Position numbers and translations under genes: made by a program
Origin: a virus
IMG/VR virus record: IMGVR_UViG_3300026076_000113
Coordinates: 1-64,000 of that record
DNA length: 64,000 bases
Direction: 5' to 3' (one strand)
Shown here: positions 8,103-17,223 of the stretch, piece by piece
How the letters are laid out: every line of letters starts with the position of its first letter
Numbering within the stretch: the stretch's first letter is position 1
The notes under the pieces: generated by a model
Database searches by the model: none
What the model saw: the letters and a program-made list of their open reading frames with translations, nothing else
What the model was told of the DNA's origin: nothing

Positions 8103-8380
8103 TAGTAATGATCCTCCAATCCTTCTTGTGGTGTGGGTTTCCAGTCCTTACCATAATACTTCTCTAGTATGTTGTGGTGTGGTGCATCTGTACCTACCTC
8201 TATTTTCTTAGGTGGTTCTGGTGGGAACAATTCTAATTGTATTTCAGGTATAGAAAAAGTGTCACCCTCTTTACGATGATGACACACATAGAATGTACCG
8301 TTCTCTTTTTTATATAAGAAGTCTGCTTCATGTGAACTGAGCAGAAGCATCTTCATAATCTTATCAGTTTTTTCAATCAC
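8102..8380 (-). CDS. Hypothetical protein, 92 residues
   Basis: Unrecognised 92-residue soluble protein. The first half reads like a small alpha/beta domain (KIMKMLLLSSHEADFLYKK then TFYVCHHRKEGDTFSIPEIQLELF), the second half is Pro-rich (FPPEPPKK) and ends GLEDHY. Its last part, HNILEKYYGKDWKPTP, resembles in style the N-terminal segment of the neighbouring 90-residue protein (a Lys-rich helix followed by W.PTMP), which may hint at relatedness. It overlaps the upstream gene by eight bases and abuts the downstream gene at TAATG, consistent with a coupled operon. Confidence 0.7.
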   Translation of the reverse strand: MIEKTDKIMKMLLLSSHEADFLYKKENGTFYVCHHRKEGDTFSIPEIQLELFPPEPPKKIEVGTDAPHHNILEKYYGKDWKPTPQEGLEDHY

Positions 8381-8672
8381 GTTGTCGCCAATCGTCTGAT
8401 CTTTCTTGGTGGAACCATTCCACTACTTCATCTGGAGAACCGAAACCCCTCTTATGATGAGTTGGATCGGGGTCTCCTATATTCAACTCATTCAGAAAAG
8501 ACTCGTTAGGATTTGTTGCCATCCTTCTAGCAGTCTTTAACATACCTCTAGCAGCAGTATTTGCTTTACCAAGTTTATCTGCCCAGATCATGTCTTGTAT
8601 TGAAACATCAGTACCAGAAGCAATGTCTTTACAGATAGCTTCTAGTCGTAACCGATATTGTGTTGAAAGCAT
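8373..8672 (-). CDS. Hypothetical helical protein, 99 residues
   Basis: A 99-residue protein, mostly predicted helical: LSTQYRLRLEAICKDIASG, VSIQDMIWADKLGKANTAARGMLKTARRMA, then a less ordered tail (GDPDPTHHKRGFGSPDEVVEWFHQERSDDW). The middle helix is basic and amphipathic. I recall proteins of this type in T4-like marine phages near gp16 but cannot assign a function. It starts five bases after the stop of the upstream membrane protein and overlaps the downstream gene by eight bases. No membrane segment or catalytic motif is visible. Confidence 0.75.
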   Translation of the reverse strand: MLSTQYRLRLEAICKDIASGTDVSIQDMIWADKLGKANTAARGMLKTARRMATNPNESFLNELNIGDPDPTHHKRGFGSPDEVVEWFHQERSDDWRQRD

Positions 8673-8677
8673 ATTGT

Positions 8678-8995
8678 TTACCGTCGTTGTAATTTACTTA
8701 TACCAGATTTAACCATGTCATTTTCTACGATGACCTTAGTTTTCTCTGCAATATCATCCAAGATATTAACATCAAGATCCATGAATGGTGGAATGATACC
8801 AAGTATGCGAAGTAATCCATCTACAAATAATGCTAAACAAGTGAATCCTAAGATCATGCTAATGATCGTTGCATCTCTATTATGTTTACGCATGGATTCT
8901 TCATCAATGGCACGTGCTTCTGCAACAGCAGCAGCAATCATTACATCAACTTCTTCCTTTGTGTAACACAGAGATTTAATTTTTTCTTCAGTCAT
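8678..8995 (-). CDS. Single-pass membrane protein, 105 residues
   Basis: A 105-residue protein with an N-terminal charged helix (TKEEVDVMIAAAVAEARAIDEESMRKHNRD), one transmembrane segment at about residues 42-69 (TIISMILGFTCLALFVDGLL onward), and a C-terminal part with a second helix (ILDDIAEKTKVIVENDMV) and a basic end. With acidic residues before and after the helix, topology cannot be set confidently. It overlaps the upstream 60-residue gene by four bases (ATGA). A membrane protein among packaging and neck genes is unexpected; roles at the membrane such as lysis control or superinfection exclusion are possible, but there is no direct evidence. Confidence 0.75.
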   Translation of the reverse strand: MTEEKIKSLCYTKEEVDVMIAAAVAEARAIDEESMRKHNRDATIISMILGFTCLALFVDGLLRILGIIPPFMDLDVNILDDIAEKTKVIVENDMVKSGISKLQRR

Positions 8996-9174
8996 GGGCC
9001 ACTTTCTGAAAAAGAACAGTACCCTTGCTCACACATTGTATTAATCTTTTCGATTAAATGTTGGTACTCATCCCACATATATTCTGAACCAGTTTGTTCC
9101 TGATACAGTTTACATGCAGTGGTTAGACGGTATACGTCTGCTTCGTTAAGTCGCATATCTTTCACGGCATCCAT
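8992..9174 (-). CDS. Conserved small helical protein, 60 residues
   Basis: A 60-residue protein, MDAVKDMRLNEADVYRLTT onward, with two probable helices (residues 9-28 and 34-51) separated by TGSEYMW and ending with EQGYCSFSESGP. It has three cysteines but no CxxC motif. It reads like the small conserved proteins found next to gp16 in marine T4-like phages; no function is known to me. It is followed by an ATGA overlap with the membrane protein gene. The 46-base gap between it and gp16 is A+T-rich and holds no recognisable promoter octamer or hairpin. Confidence 0.7.
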   Translation of the reverse strand: MDAVKDMRLNEADVYRLTTACKLYQEQTGSEYMWDEYQHLIEKINTMCEQGYCSFSESGP

Positions 9175-9220
9175 ATTTAATTATATCATAATTTAAAAAA
9201 TGTTCAATACAGCACAAATA

Positions 9221-9634
9221 CTATTTTGATTTCCCCATTTGTTTAAGCATCTTCTGTAATTCTGCTGTGCTACCTACAAACATAGCATTGTTTGTAACCT
9301 TACTTGGACCTTTCTTCTCTTCATCAAGATCAGCAACTTTCTTTTGAAGATCCATTAATTTATCAGTCATGTCTGCTACCTGCTTCATAGCGTTTGTAGC
9401 AACCTCAAATGCTCTTGGATGCCCTGACTCCTGTGCAACCTCTAAAGCACCTTGTACTGCCTCCTGACCCTTAGAAATGAGACTGTAGAGTTCACCTCTA
9501 GTATACTCATAGTCCTTCTCCCTATCTTCTGTGACATCTTTAAGGTTTGACTTCCTAGTAGTACAACCTCCTTCTGGTGTAGTAGAGACATCGATGTCCA
9601 ACATCTCCTCCATATTTTTATCTAACTTACTCAT
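9221..9634 (-). CDS. gp16: Terminase small subunit gp16
   Basis: A 137-residue homologue of T4 gp16 (164 residues), which forms a ring that recognises DNA and regulates the gp17 motor. The N-terminal third is acidic and flexible; the central part has the signature RGELYSLISKGQEAVQGALEVAQE at about residues 46-69, followed by HPRAFEVATNAMKQVADMTDKLMDLQKKV, a long coiled-coil helix of the oligomerisation core. The C-terminus has MFVGSTAELQKMLKQM, also typical of T4-type small terminases. Its start overlaps the gp15 stop in ATGA (9631-9634). Unlike T4, it is separated from gp17 by seven small genes and a nuclease. Confidence 0.94.
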   Translation of the reverse strand: MSKLDKNMEEMLDIDVSTTPEGGCTTRKSNLKDVTEDREKDYEYTRGELYSLISKGQEAVQGALEVAQESGHPRAFEVATNAMKQVADMTDKLMDLQKKVADLDEEKKGPSKVTNNAMFVGSTAELQKMLKQMGKSK

Positions 9635-10446
9635 AGTATTGTAAATCCTTCATTGAATCCAAAGTCGTCTGTGGAAACTACCAGATCATCATCTTGTGTA
9701 TCAATAACTCCATCTGCATTCTTATCTTCTAGAGCCTTAGGTGAGTAAGATCTCTCAACATTCCTCTTACCAACGTTCTTGTCACCAACAGTTTCAATGA
9801 CACGTGCCTTACGAATGACATCTGCCTTGCTGTAAGGACCGTAGATGTAAGACTTAACAGTAAACTGTAGAGTCCAAACTATACTCCTTCTCTCTAGGAA
9901 GCTGTCATCCCAATCATCTGCATAGTCAACACTATTCAAAATACATGCAACGTCTCTTGTTTCATCCATATCAGGAATGAACTTAAGACTTACATTGAAT
10001 GATGGTTGGAAGTATGGAAGTATTTGTTCTAGTATCTGTAGAGCATCATCTGATGACTTAGCAATGATACCAAGTTCGAATGACATGTCATAAGGTACTG
10101 GAACAAACTGTGTTTGTATTGCCTTAGCATTATCCGTACTACCAGCAGCAGGGATAGCAGCTTTAATTTTCTTGATAGCACTAGTCTTTCTACCACTATC
10201 GTATGTTACATTAGTTAACTCAAAGTATAAACGTGGAAGTTTAATTGCTACCTTCTTCGTTACGTCTGGACTTTGTTCTAACCTATAAAGGAATTTATTC
10301 TTAGGACCATATGCTAGAGGAACTTTCTCTGACTCTATGACAGTTCCAGCATTATCCGTTTTCTTAATTTCTATGTTATTGAAAAGCGTACCGAAACCAA
10401 TAACTGTTTTCCGTATCGCTTCATTATAAAAATGTGGTCCTAACAT
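9631..10446 (-). CDS. gp15: Tail sheath stabiliser and tail completion protein gp15
   Basis: A 271-residue homologue of T4 gp15 (272 residues), the terminal hexamer that caps the tail and connects it to the head-neck. Matching features are the N-terminus MLGPHFYNEAIRKTVIGFGTLFNNI, the central VPYDMSFELGIIAKSSDDALQILEQILPYFQPSF, and the segment RRSIVWTLQFTVKSYIYGP before a charged tail. Length and position between gp14 and gp16 agree with T4. The gp14 stop and gp15 start share a base (TAATG). Confidence 0.96.
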   Translation of the reverse strand: MLGPHFYNEAIRKTVIGFGTLFNNIEIKKTDNAGTVIESEKVPLAYGPKNKFLYRLEQSPDVTKKVAIKLPRLYFELTNVTYDSGRKTSAIKKIKAAIPAAGSTDNAKAIQTQFVPVPYDMSFELGIIAKSSDDALQILEQILPYFQPSFNVSLKFIPDMDETRDVACILNSVDYADDWDDSFLERRSIVWTLQFTVKSYIYGPYSKADVIRKARVIETVGDKNVGKRNVERSYSPKALEDKNADGVIDTQDDDLVVSTDDFGFNEGFTIL

Positions 10447-11327
10447 TAGAAGTCACCTGTTGTAAAATTACCAAATTCTCCGAATGGGTTTACCTCACCC
10501 CAATCAATTAAATCATCAGCAGCATCTTCAATATCTCTATTGTCTGCTGCTGCCCTATCACCCATTGTCAAATTGTCAATGGTAGTGATTGTTCTTGCTG
10601 TGGTACTAGTACCTCCAGTAAGAGTCTCACCAGTTAGGAAGTTTCCTGTTCTATTTATGATGGTTAGTATATCGGTTGAACGATCCCAATATGCCACCTC
10701 ACCTGTCACACCAGTGGTAGAACCAGTTATAGTTTCACTAAGTGAATACTCACCAGTACCACCAGTGTCCATTTGTATAGAGATAGAAGTAGAGAATATT
10801 TCTTCTACTACATCTACATCTGGTATACCAGTATCAAACTTATCATCACCGATCTGGTAAAGCTCAGCAGTCATTTGATATAGGTATGTCTGACCTAACT
10901 GATAGAAAGGTGCTTCTCTTTCTACATACTTGATTTCATATAATGCTTTTGTCAATGGATAGTAGATCAAATCTCCTTCATTAGGTCTACCATCTACAGT
11001 AGTGATGTCTGCAAACTCTTGGAATACCTGACTCCATCTATTCTTTGATACAACAAAACTAATCTCGTCTGTGATTGTGAGACCAAACTTACTAATAAAT
11101 TCTGATGGTGATCCAAATCCTTCAACATTAATCAAGAACATCTCAATCATATACTGAGTCTTGAACTCAGAATACAAAACATCATCAAGGGTTGTGTCCT
11201 TGATCATCTTACGTGGAAGATAATAGCAGTCAGTTCCAAATAGTTTTATTTGTTCATCAACAAGTGATTGTATAAGTGACTGCTCACTACCAACACCACC
11301 ATGTTGAGGAAAATATATACTCTTCAT
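10446..11327 (-). CDS. gp14: Neck protein gp14 with beta-rich insertion
   Basis: A 293-residue homologue of T4 gp14 (256 residues), a neck protein that with gp13 links the packaged head to the tail. The N-terminal YFPQHGGVGSEQSLIQSLVDEQIKLFG and PRKMIKDTTLDDVLYSEF are characteristic, as is the end DLIDWGEVNPFGEFGNF. Between about residues 175 and 255 is an extra Thr/Gly-rich stretch (SETITGSTTGVTGEVAYWD then GNFLTGETLTGGTSTTAR) that T4 lacks. The same kind of module appears in other virion proteins here. It overlaps gp13 by four bases (ATGA). Confidence 0.95.
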   Translation of the reverse strand: MKSIYFPQHGGVGSEQSLIQSLVDEQIKLFGTDCYYLPRKMIKDTTLDDVLYSEFKTQYMIEMFLINVEGFGSPSEFISKFGLTITDEISFVVSKNRWSQVFQEFADITTVDGRPNEGDLIYYPLTKALYEIKYVEREAPFYQLGQTYLYQMTAELYQIGDDKFDTGIPDVDVVEEIFSTSISIQMDTGGTGEYSLSETITGSTTGVTGEVAYWDRSTDILTIINRTGNFLTGETLTGGTSTTARTITTIDNLTMGDRAAADNRDIEDAADDLIDWGEVNPFGEFGNFTTGDF

Positions 11328-12133
11328 CCTATCATGTCCATAGGTGGTAGTTCATAGGTGCTTGAAGACATTTCCATTAGTCTTGCAATTTCATCGTTAG
11401 CATCATTGAACAATTCTCTACCATTAAGTTGAACACCACCTGGTAGGTTAACACCTTGAAACTTGATTAGATTCTGACCCCACTGCCTCTTTATCTTAGC
11501 AGTAGAATATTGTTTTACGAAAGGATCGTTATAAACTTGTGTAAAAGTATCTGGTTCCAATGCTCTATAGCATTGTATTACAAGATATAATTCTTCTGTT
11601 AACATTGATTCATCAATGTCAAGATACAATCTATCCTGTCTCTGGTTAAACCTATACTCGACAAATGCTCCATTGTTTAGAACCATGTCGATAGTTTCCA
11701 ACCACTGCTTAACCATGAAGTAGTTAAGCATATCGAGAGAACCAAAAGCATACAGGTCATTCAAGAAGATCTGATACTCGATACCAAATAGGTTGTTACG
11801 GATAGCATTACTTGCTAATCCATAAACTTTAGATATCCCCATTATGTGTTGGGGGATCATAATATAATTATCTGATCGTTCCCACTTAGTACTATCAGGA
11901 TCAGCCATGATAGTCTCAGACTTACCATCAAATCTGGCCTTGTCATCTGCTGTGATCTTATGTTTCAGATACATCAACTCCATACCATCATAATGACGCT
12001 CCCTGTAATATTGGAGAGCGTCATCAATAGCATCACTTACTTGATCATCATCAACATTGATTTCAAGTACAGGAGCACCTAATTGTCTTTTGCAGTAATC
12101 TGCTAATTGTGTTCTACTAGCTGGTTGTGCCAT
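11324..12133 (-). CDS. gp13: Neck protein gp13
   Basis: A 269-residue homologue of T4 gp13 (309 residues), part of the neck that closes the head after packaging. Visible hallmarks are SRTQLADYCKRQLGAPVLEINVDDDQVSDAIDDALQYYRERHYDG at residues 6-50, PQHIMGISKVYGL near residue 95, and the aromatic-rich region after it with LEPDTFTQVYNDPFVKQY at about 192-209. A strong Shine-Dalgarno (AGGAGGT) stands six bases before the ATG. The gene is eight bases after the stop of the 1686-residue structural protein. Confidence 0.96.
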   Translation of the reverse strand: MAQPASRTQLADYCKRQLGAPVLEINVDDDQVSDAIDDALQYYRERHYDGMELMYLKHKITADDKARFDGKSETIMADPDSTKWERSDNYIMIPQHIMGISKVYGLASNAIRNNLFGIEYQIFLNDLYAFGSLDMLNYFMVKQWLETIDMVLNNGAFVEYRFNQRQDRLYLDIDESMLTEELYLVIQCYRALEPDTFTQVYNDPFVKQYSTAKIKRQWGQNLIKFQGVNLPGGVQLNGRELFNDANDEIARLMEMSSSTYELPPMDMIG

Positions 12134-12141
12134 ATGACCTC

Positions 12142-15100
12142 CTATGCTTGTGCTTCACCCCATCTGAGGTTAATCGTGCTGTTGAATGCGTTACCTGATG
12201 TACAATAAACGTTAATCGCTAGAACGTCAGGTCCATTCGGGAACGTACCTCGACCACCGATAGGAGTATTAGTCAACTCTTTAAGTTCTTGTAAGTCAAT
12301 ACCATCCCTTTGTCCTGGTGCTGCCACGAAGGAGAAGATTCGTTCGCCTGGCTGAGCATATGGAGGAACAATGAATGTATATGTTGTGCTATTAGCAGAT
12401 CCTGGATAGGTGTTCTGAGAGAAGATAATCCAGACTTGAGTGCTACCAGCGTTTCTAATCTGTGATACAGTAGAACCACCAGGTAGTTGTCCACCAGTCG
12501 CTTGCATACCTACCTCAACTCCCTGAACGTCAGTCTTGTTGAATCGAACCCACCTAGTCCAGTAGTTTCTAGTAGTACTGTTAGTAGCAGTAATGTTAGA
12601 ACCACCAGCACTCCAGTTAGCACTAGATCCAGATGCAATCTGAGCAAATGATGGTTGTCCACCTTCACCAGATGTATTCAAACCACCCCAAGAGATATCA
12701 GCAGGGTTTGTTGGATAGTTAATCGGGTTTAGAATTCCTTCAACGATAACTCCCTGAGAAGAACTACCACCCTGTGTAGTAATTTCTACACTCTTCAGTA
12801 GCAACTGTGCTCGGTTAATTAGTTCCCTCTCACCCAAGTCACCAGTCAGTGCGTTAGACACACTAGGTGATAGACGGATTAGGAAGACCGTATACGGCGT
12901 GACTGAGATTTCAATCTCAGATTCCTGATAGTTGAAGAGGTATCCTCTATCTTCATCGAAGCCACCGTCTGTTAGATATGCAGAACCCCAGTGGTTAATC
13001 TGTGGTGTTGCAGTAGTGGTGAGTAGGATAACACCCTCGTTCTTAGTGTAGTTACTTGCTGAACCAGCAGTGTATGTTCTGTTTGCTCCAGCAGTATAGT
13101 TGTTCAAGTTTGCTTCTCTTGTAAGACCAACAAGTCTATTGAGTGTCGTATTTCTAGAAGAATAACGAATCAATTCGTTACCAACATACACAACACCTGT
13201 CTCTGGGAATAGAGTTACATCAGTAACTGGAAGATAATCAACAAAGACATCAGTAACAGAAGATGTCAACTTAGATCTTGGTCCTTCATTTAGAACCTCA
13301 TACCTAACAGGTAAGTTACCTGAACGCATGAATGCTTCTCTGTTTCTGTTGTTGTTCTTAAGTCTGTGTGCGAACACGAAGTTACCAGACGGACCTCTGA
13401 ACATCCAGTCAATGAATCCAGCACCATACCATGTATACTGGAATCCGATCATCTGCATGGTATTGATCTGTAGTTGATATCCTGACTTACCAGTACCATC
13501 ACACCTGTCAATGTTCCACTGTGATTGTGGAATAATAATATCCTTAGTCAATGCTGCCTTTGTATTCTGAGCACCAACCGCACCCCTATAGTCAGGGTTA
13601 ACTGTTAAGTTTGTATCATCTATAATAGAAGTAACAACATGACTCATTCCACGAATAACCAATCTGTCACCAGTAGTTAACTGTTCAGTGAATTTGGTAT
13701 TGCTTCCCTGTATAAGGTTGTTATCTGGAGTAGCACTTACAGTACCAGCAATCTGGAATGTAGAAGATCTTAGACCAACAGATAGGTTTGTTCCATCATA
13801 CTGGAAGAAGATACCATTCTGATCATCGAACGCACCAGATCTTACAGTAGAACCTTTCCATTTATACAAAGATATACTTGGTTGTTGACCGAACTCACCA
13901 GTAGTATCACCAAGTGAACCTGTAGCTAAGACAGTCAATGTAATTTCATTAACGATACTTGCAACAATGTAGTGACCATCATATCCAGAAGTTGTTATAC
14001 CATTAAGAGCGATCTCAGCACCAACCTGTAGACCATGATCAACGTCGTCAGTAGTTACAGTAATAATAGCACCGAGTGAAGTACCATCAGCAGTAACTGA
14101 TCTTAGGTCATATGAAGGAGCGAATAGAGCACCAGTAGTATACTGAATACCTTTACCTGACTGGTATCTAATGTACTTCTTAGATTGACGAATCGCCTGA
14201 GCACCGTGTGATGGTGAACCTGTTCCTAGTTGTACACCACCGTCAAATGGTCTGTGTGTATAGAAACAGTCTGGTCTAGTATAGAGTTCACCAGTTAAAG
14301 CTGTTCCAGTATCAATAGTACCAGTTGTTCTTGTAGTATAAACAAACTTATCTAGACTTGGAACCTCTTCAATAAAGAACGGTCCTGAAGCAAGATCATG
14401 GTTGTTACCAGTAGAACTGATAGCACATAGAATTGTGTTTCCTGGAACCAATCCATGATTACTACCAAAGGTTGCACTGATCCTTGCGATAGCAGAGTAG
14501 GTTATATTAGTACCATTATTAATAGTACCAGATGTAACTGAAGATAAAGATATAGCTGGATAGAAAGCAATACTCTCTCCTGATACTGGAGTACCAGAAG
14601 CAGTGATGCCAGTGACCTCACCAGTTAGATAATCAATGTCTGTGACAGTGATAGTCATGTCGTTGACACCAGCAACACCACCAAGTTCTTGACCACCTAT
14701 ACTGAACTGATAACCAATCTGGTATCCACTACCACCATTGGCAATTTCAGGAGCATAGTTACCACCAGAAATCTTAGGTAGGAATGTTGCGTTGAATGCT
14801 GTATTGTTTGCAGTCAATCCATTATAATTTGCGTTACCAGATGCTGCTGTACCACCAATACTAAATGCAGTGATCTCACCAGATGCACCAACACTGGTTA
14901 CAGTAACAGTCAAATCGTTAGTAGCAGTTTCACCACCCAAGATTCCACCGTCAATAATGACAGTATCATTTGGTTGGTAACTAGAACCTGCGTTAACTAA
15001 AGTAGCACTATATGTTGGTGTGGTTGTTGTATTCTCGTTAGGAATAAAGTTTGTTGTGGTCAGTGTTTGACCATCAGCAGAACCACCACCACCTTCTGTA

Positions 15101-17202
15101 GTTGTAACTGTGACCGTATATGCTTGGCCTGGTACTAATGCTGTGAGAGCTAACTTAGCATAAGTTTCGTCAGTTGGGTTAGCAGCAGATGCATATACAA
15201 ATGCAGATCCAGTTGACAAATCATTAATTAAAGAAATAAGACCGTTTCTAACGTCTATGATACCCTCTGATAATCCAGCATTATAAGTAAATGTTTCAAC
15301 AGTAGTAGTTGTGGTATCTGTTATTTCAACTGTAAATACATCAGCTTCTTCAATAGTTCCACCAACTTCAACCCATTCTATCTGAGCTATCTTACTACCA
15401 GTACCTGTTCTATTAACATTGAATGATGAGTTAATACCAACACCAGATCCAGCAGCACCAGATACGTTAGTATATTCTTGAGTAGATGAAATACCTTGAC
15501 CTAAAGATGTGAAGGTAAGAACTTCACCAGCAACACCAACGGTATTGATAAAGATGTTGATATCATTAGTAGGTGATTGTCCACCAAGAACGTTACCATA
15601 GATAACAACCTTTTCTCCAACAGCATATCCAGTTCCAGCAAAACTAGATCCTTCTGCTGCTGTACCACCGTAACTGATGGTTTGAATTTGACCATTAGCA
15701 TCGACTGCATCAATTGTGATGGTCAAATCGTTAGTTGGTGTAGCACCACCTAAGTTAGTACCTAAGATAACAATTGTTTCTGTAGCAGAATATGTACTAC
15801 CAGTGTTAGATACAAATACATTCGAATAAGATGCTGAACCAACAGTACCATCTCTTTCAACGTTGAAAGCAGCATTAGATCCTAGTCCAGTATATGTGTC
15901 ACCCTGTATATCGTAATACAACTCTGTCTGGTTGATATCTACACCATTGTAAGCACCAGAAGTTCTTTGTATATTAAATGTTACTCCATTACCATTACCA
16001 AAGTTAATTGTGGTTGGTGATGTTGGTGTAGAGATGAAACTGTTACCAGTTCTGTCTGCTGTATAAGGTGCAGATAGAGATATAGTATTTGTTTCAATGT
16101 TTGTAACAAAGATTGTAGTTCCAGAACCATTATCTAAAGCAGCACCGATATCAATTCCTGTTGTATCGTTAAGAACAATCTGTGAGACAGGTGCTGTAAA
16201 TGATGTTGTAATATTAATAGATGTATTAGAACCTACATAACCAGTTATCTGTGTACCAGCTTGAAGTCCTGATGAAGAAAGAGGAGCACCAATTGGAGGA
16301 GGTGATCCAGGATTATTAATACCAATTCTTCCAGATCCAGATGGAGTAGTACCTCTAGTTGAAATCTGTCCAGAAGCACCGTTAGATTCTACTGCTAGAG
16401 TAGGGTTTCCTAATGAAGCACCAGTATAGAAGCCTGCTTTCCTCAACTGTACAAATCCAGACATTAGACTGGTAGCAGGTGCTAGACCTACCTTACCTTT
16501 TGCATAGAAATTAAACTGTGATGGGTCTGGTACATCACTAATAATGAATGAACCTTCTGCCTTAGCAAATCCTTCTACACCATCATTAACACCCTTAAGT
16601 GTGATAGGATCTCCAACAGAGAATCCATGTTCCAATTCAGTATCTACTGTAATAAGAGAAGGACCTATGCCACCACTACCTTGTGAAGCATCTGTTGTAA
16701 GAGCACTAACAGAAACATCAGCACCTGGATACTCGAAGGAAGATGGATATCCACGTACTAGGTCAATGGTCTGCCATTTAGTTGGCTGAATACCATACTC
16801 AAAGTCAGCGTCAAGCATACTGAGAGGCTCAGCAAAACGCATACGTTCGATAGCATCTGTACCGAAGTCGTATGGTCTCATTTTAACTTCATCACCTTCG
16901 ATGAAGATCATCAAGTCATCAGTTGAGTTATAAGTTGAAGTATCAAATAGGAATGTAATCGTTGTTACACCGTTTGATAACGTACTAGCGAAAGGGAAGT
17001 CTGGGTCAGAACCATCGGATGTTTCCGTGAACGCTGCTGATATTGGATTAGCACTATCTGCGAAGTTGTACATCACAACATTCTCGGTCGCATTAGTGAT
17101 CAAGAGAATCTGATCAGCACCGATTTTATCAAGTACTTTTACCGTTCCAACACCAGAAAGACCAGGTGAGAAAACGTAGTCTCTTATTTGCCTTTTAGCC
17201 AT
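12142..17202 (-). CDS. Giant virion structural protein, 1686 residues, repeat-rich
   Basis: A 1686-residue protein between a fibre-like gene and gp13. The N-terminal 170 residues (RQIRDYVFSPGLSGVGTVKVL, then MRPYDFGTDAIERMRF) read like a conserved attachment domain of T4-like marine phages. Then come about 800 residues of repeated beta modules: (N/T)DL.(I/V)T(I/V)..V...G and GTGY..GE.V.I.G..LGG, for example near residues 480-560 and 780-890. The C-terminal 500 residues are less repetitive and contain QIQTMQMIGFQYTWYGAGFIDWMFRGPSG-like aromatic sequence. It is probably a fibre or tail-decoration protein; no T4 counterpart can be named. A GAGGGA ribosome site is present. A tail or collar fibre is the best guess from its place next to gp13. 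Confidence 0.85.
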   Translation of the reverse strand: MAKRQIRDYVFSPGLSGVGTVKVLDKIGADQILLITNATENVVMYNFADSANPISAAFTETSDGSDPDFPFASTLSNGVTTITFLFDTSTYNSTDDLMIFIEGDEVKMRPYDFGTDAIERMRFAEPLSMLDADFEYGIQPTKWQTIDLVRGYPSSFEYPGADVSVSALTTDASQGSGGIGPSLITVDTELEHGFSVGDPITLKGVNDGVEGFAKAEGSFIISDVPDPSQFNFYAKGKVGLAPATSLMSGFVQLRKAGFYTGASLGNPTLAVESNGASGQISTRGTTPSGSGRIGINNPGSPPPIGAPLSSSGLQAGTQITGYVGSNTSINITTSFTAPVSQIVLNDTTGIDIGAALDNGSGTTIFVTNIETNTISLSAPYTADRTGNSFISTPTSPTTINFGNGNGVTFNIQRTSGAYNGVDINQTELYYDIQGDTYTGLGSNAAFNVERDGTVGSASYSNVFVSNTGSTYSATETIVILGTNLGGATPTNDLTITIDAVDANGQIQTISYGGTAAEGSSFAGTGYAVGEKVVIYGNVLGGQSPTNDINIFINTVGVAGEVLTFTSLGQGISSTQEYTNVSGAAGSGVGINSSFNVNRTGTGSKIAQIEWVEVGGTIEEADVFTVEITDTTTTTVETFTYNAGLSEGIIDVRNGLISLINDLSTGSAFVYASAANPTDETYAKLALTALVPGQAYTVTVTTTEGGGGSADGQTLTTTNFIPNENTTTTPTYSATLVNAGSSYQPNDTVIIDGGILGGETATNDLTVTVTSVGASGEITAFSIGGTAASGNANYNGLTANNTAFNATFLPKISGGNYAPEIANGGSGYQIGYQFSIGGQELGGVAGVNDMTITVTDIDYLTGEVTGITASGTPVSGESIAFYPAISLSSVTSGTINNGTNITYSAIARISATFGSNHGLVPGNTILCAISSTGNNHDLASGPFFIEEVPSLDKFVYTTRTTGTIDTGTALTGELYTRPDCFYTHRPFDGGVQLGTGSPSHGAQAIRQSKKYIRYQSGKGIQYTTGALFAPSYDLRSVTADGTSLGAIITVTTDDVDHGLQVGAEIALNGITTSGYDGHYIVASIVNEITLTVLATGSLGDTTGEFGQQPSISLYKWKGSTVRSGAFDDQNGIFFQYDGTNLSVGLRSSTFQIAGTVSATPDNNLIQGSNTKFTEQLTTGDRLVIRGMSHVVTSIIDDTNLTVNPDYRGAVGAQNTKAALTKDIIIPQSQWNIDRCDGTGKSGYQLQINTMQMIGFQYTWYGAGFIDWMFRGPSGNFVFAHRLKNNNRNREAFMRSGNLPVRYEVLNEGPRSKLTSSVTDVFVDYLPVTDVTLFPETGVVYVGNELIRYSSRNTTLNRLVGLTREANLNNYTAGANRTYTAGSASNYTKNEGVILLTTTATPQINHWGSAYLTDGGFDEDRGYLFNYQESEIEISVTPYTVFLIRLSPSVSNALTGDLGERELINRAQLLLKSVEITTQGGSSSQGVIVEGILNPINYPTNPADISWGGLNTSGEGGQPSFAQIASGSSANWSAGGSNITATNSTTRNYWTRWVRFNKTDVQGVEVGMQATGGQLPGGSTVSQIRNAGSTQVWIIFSQNTYPGSANSTTYTFIVPPYAQPGERIFSFVAAPGQRDGIDLQELKELTNTPIGGRGTFPNGPDVLAINVYCTSGNAFNSTINLRWGEAQA

Positions 17203-17223
17203 TTAAAATTTCCCTCGATCTTT

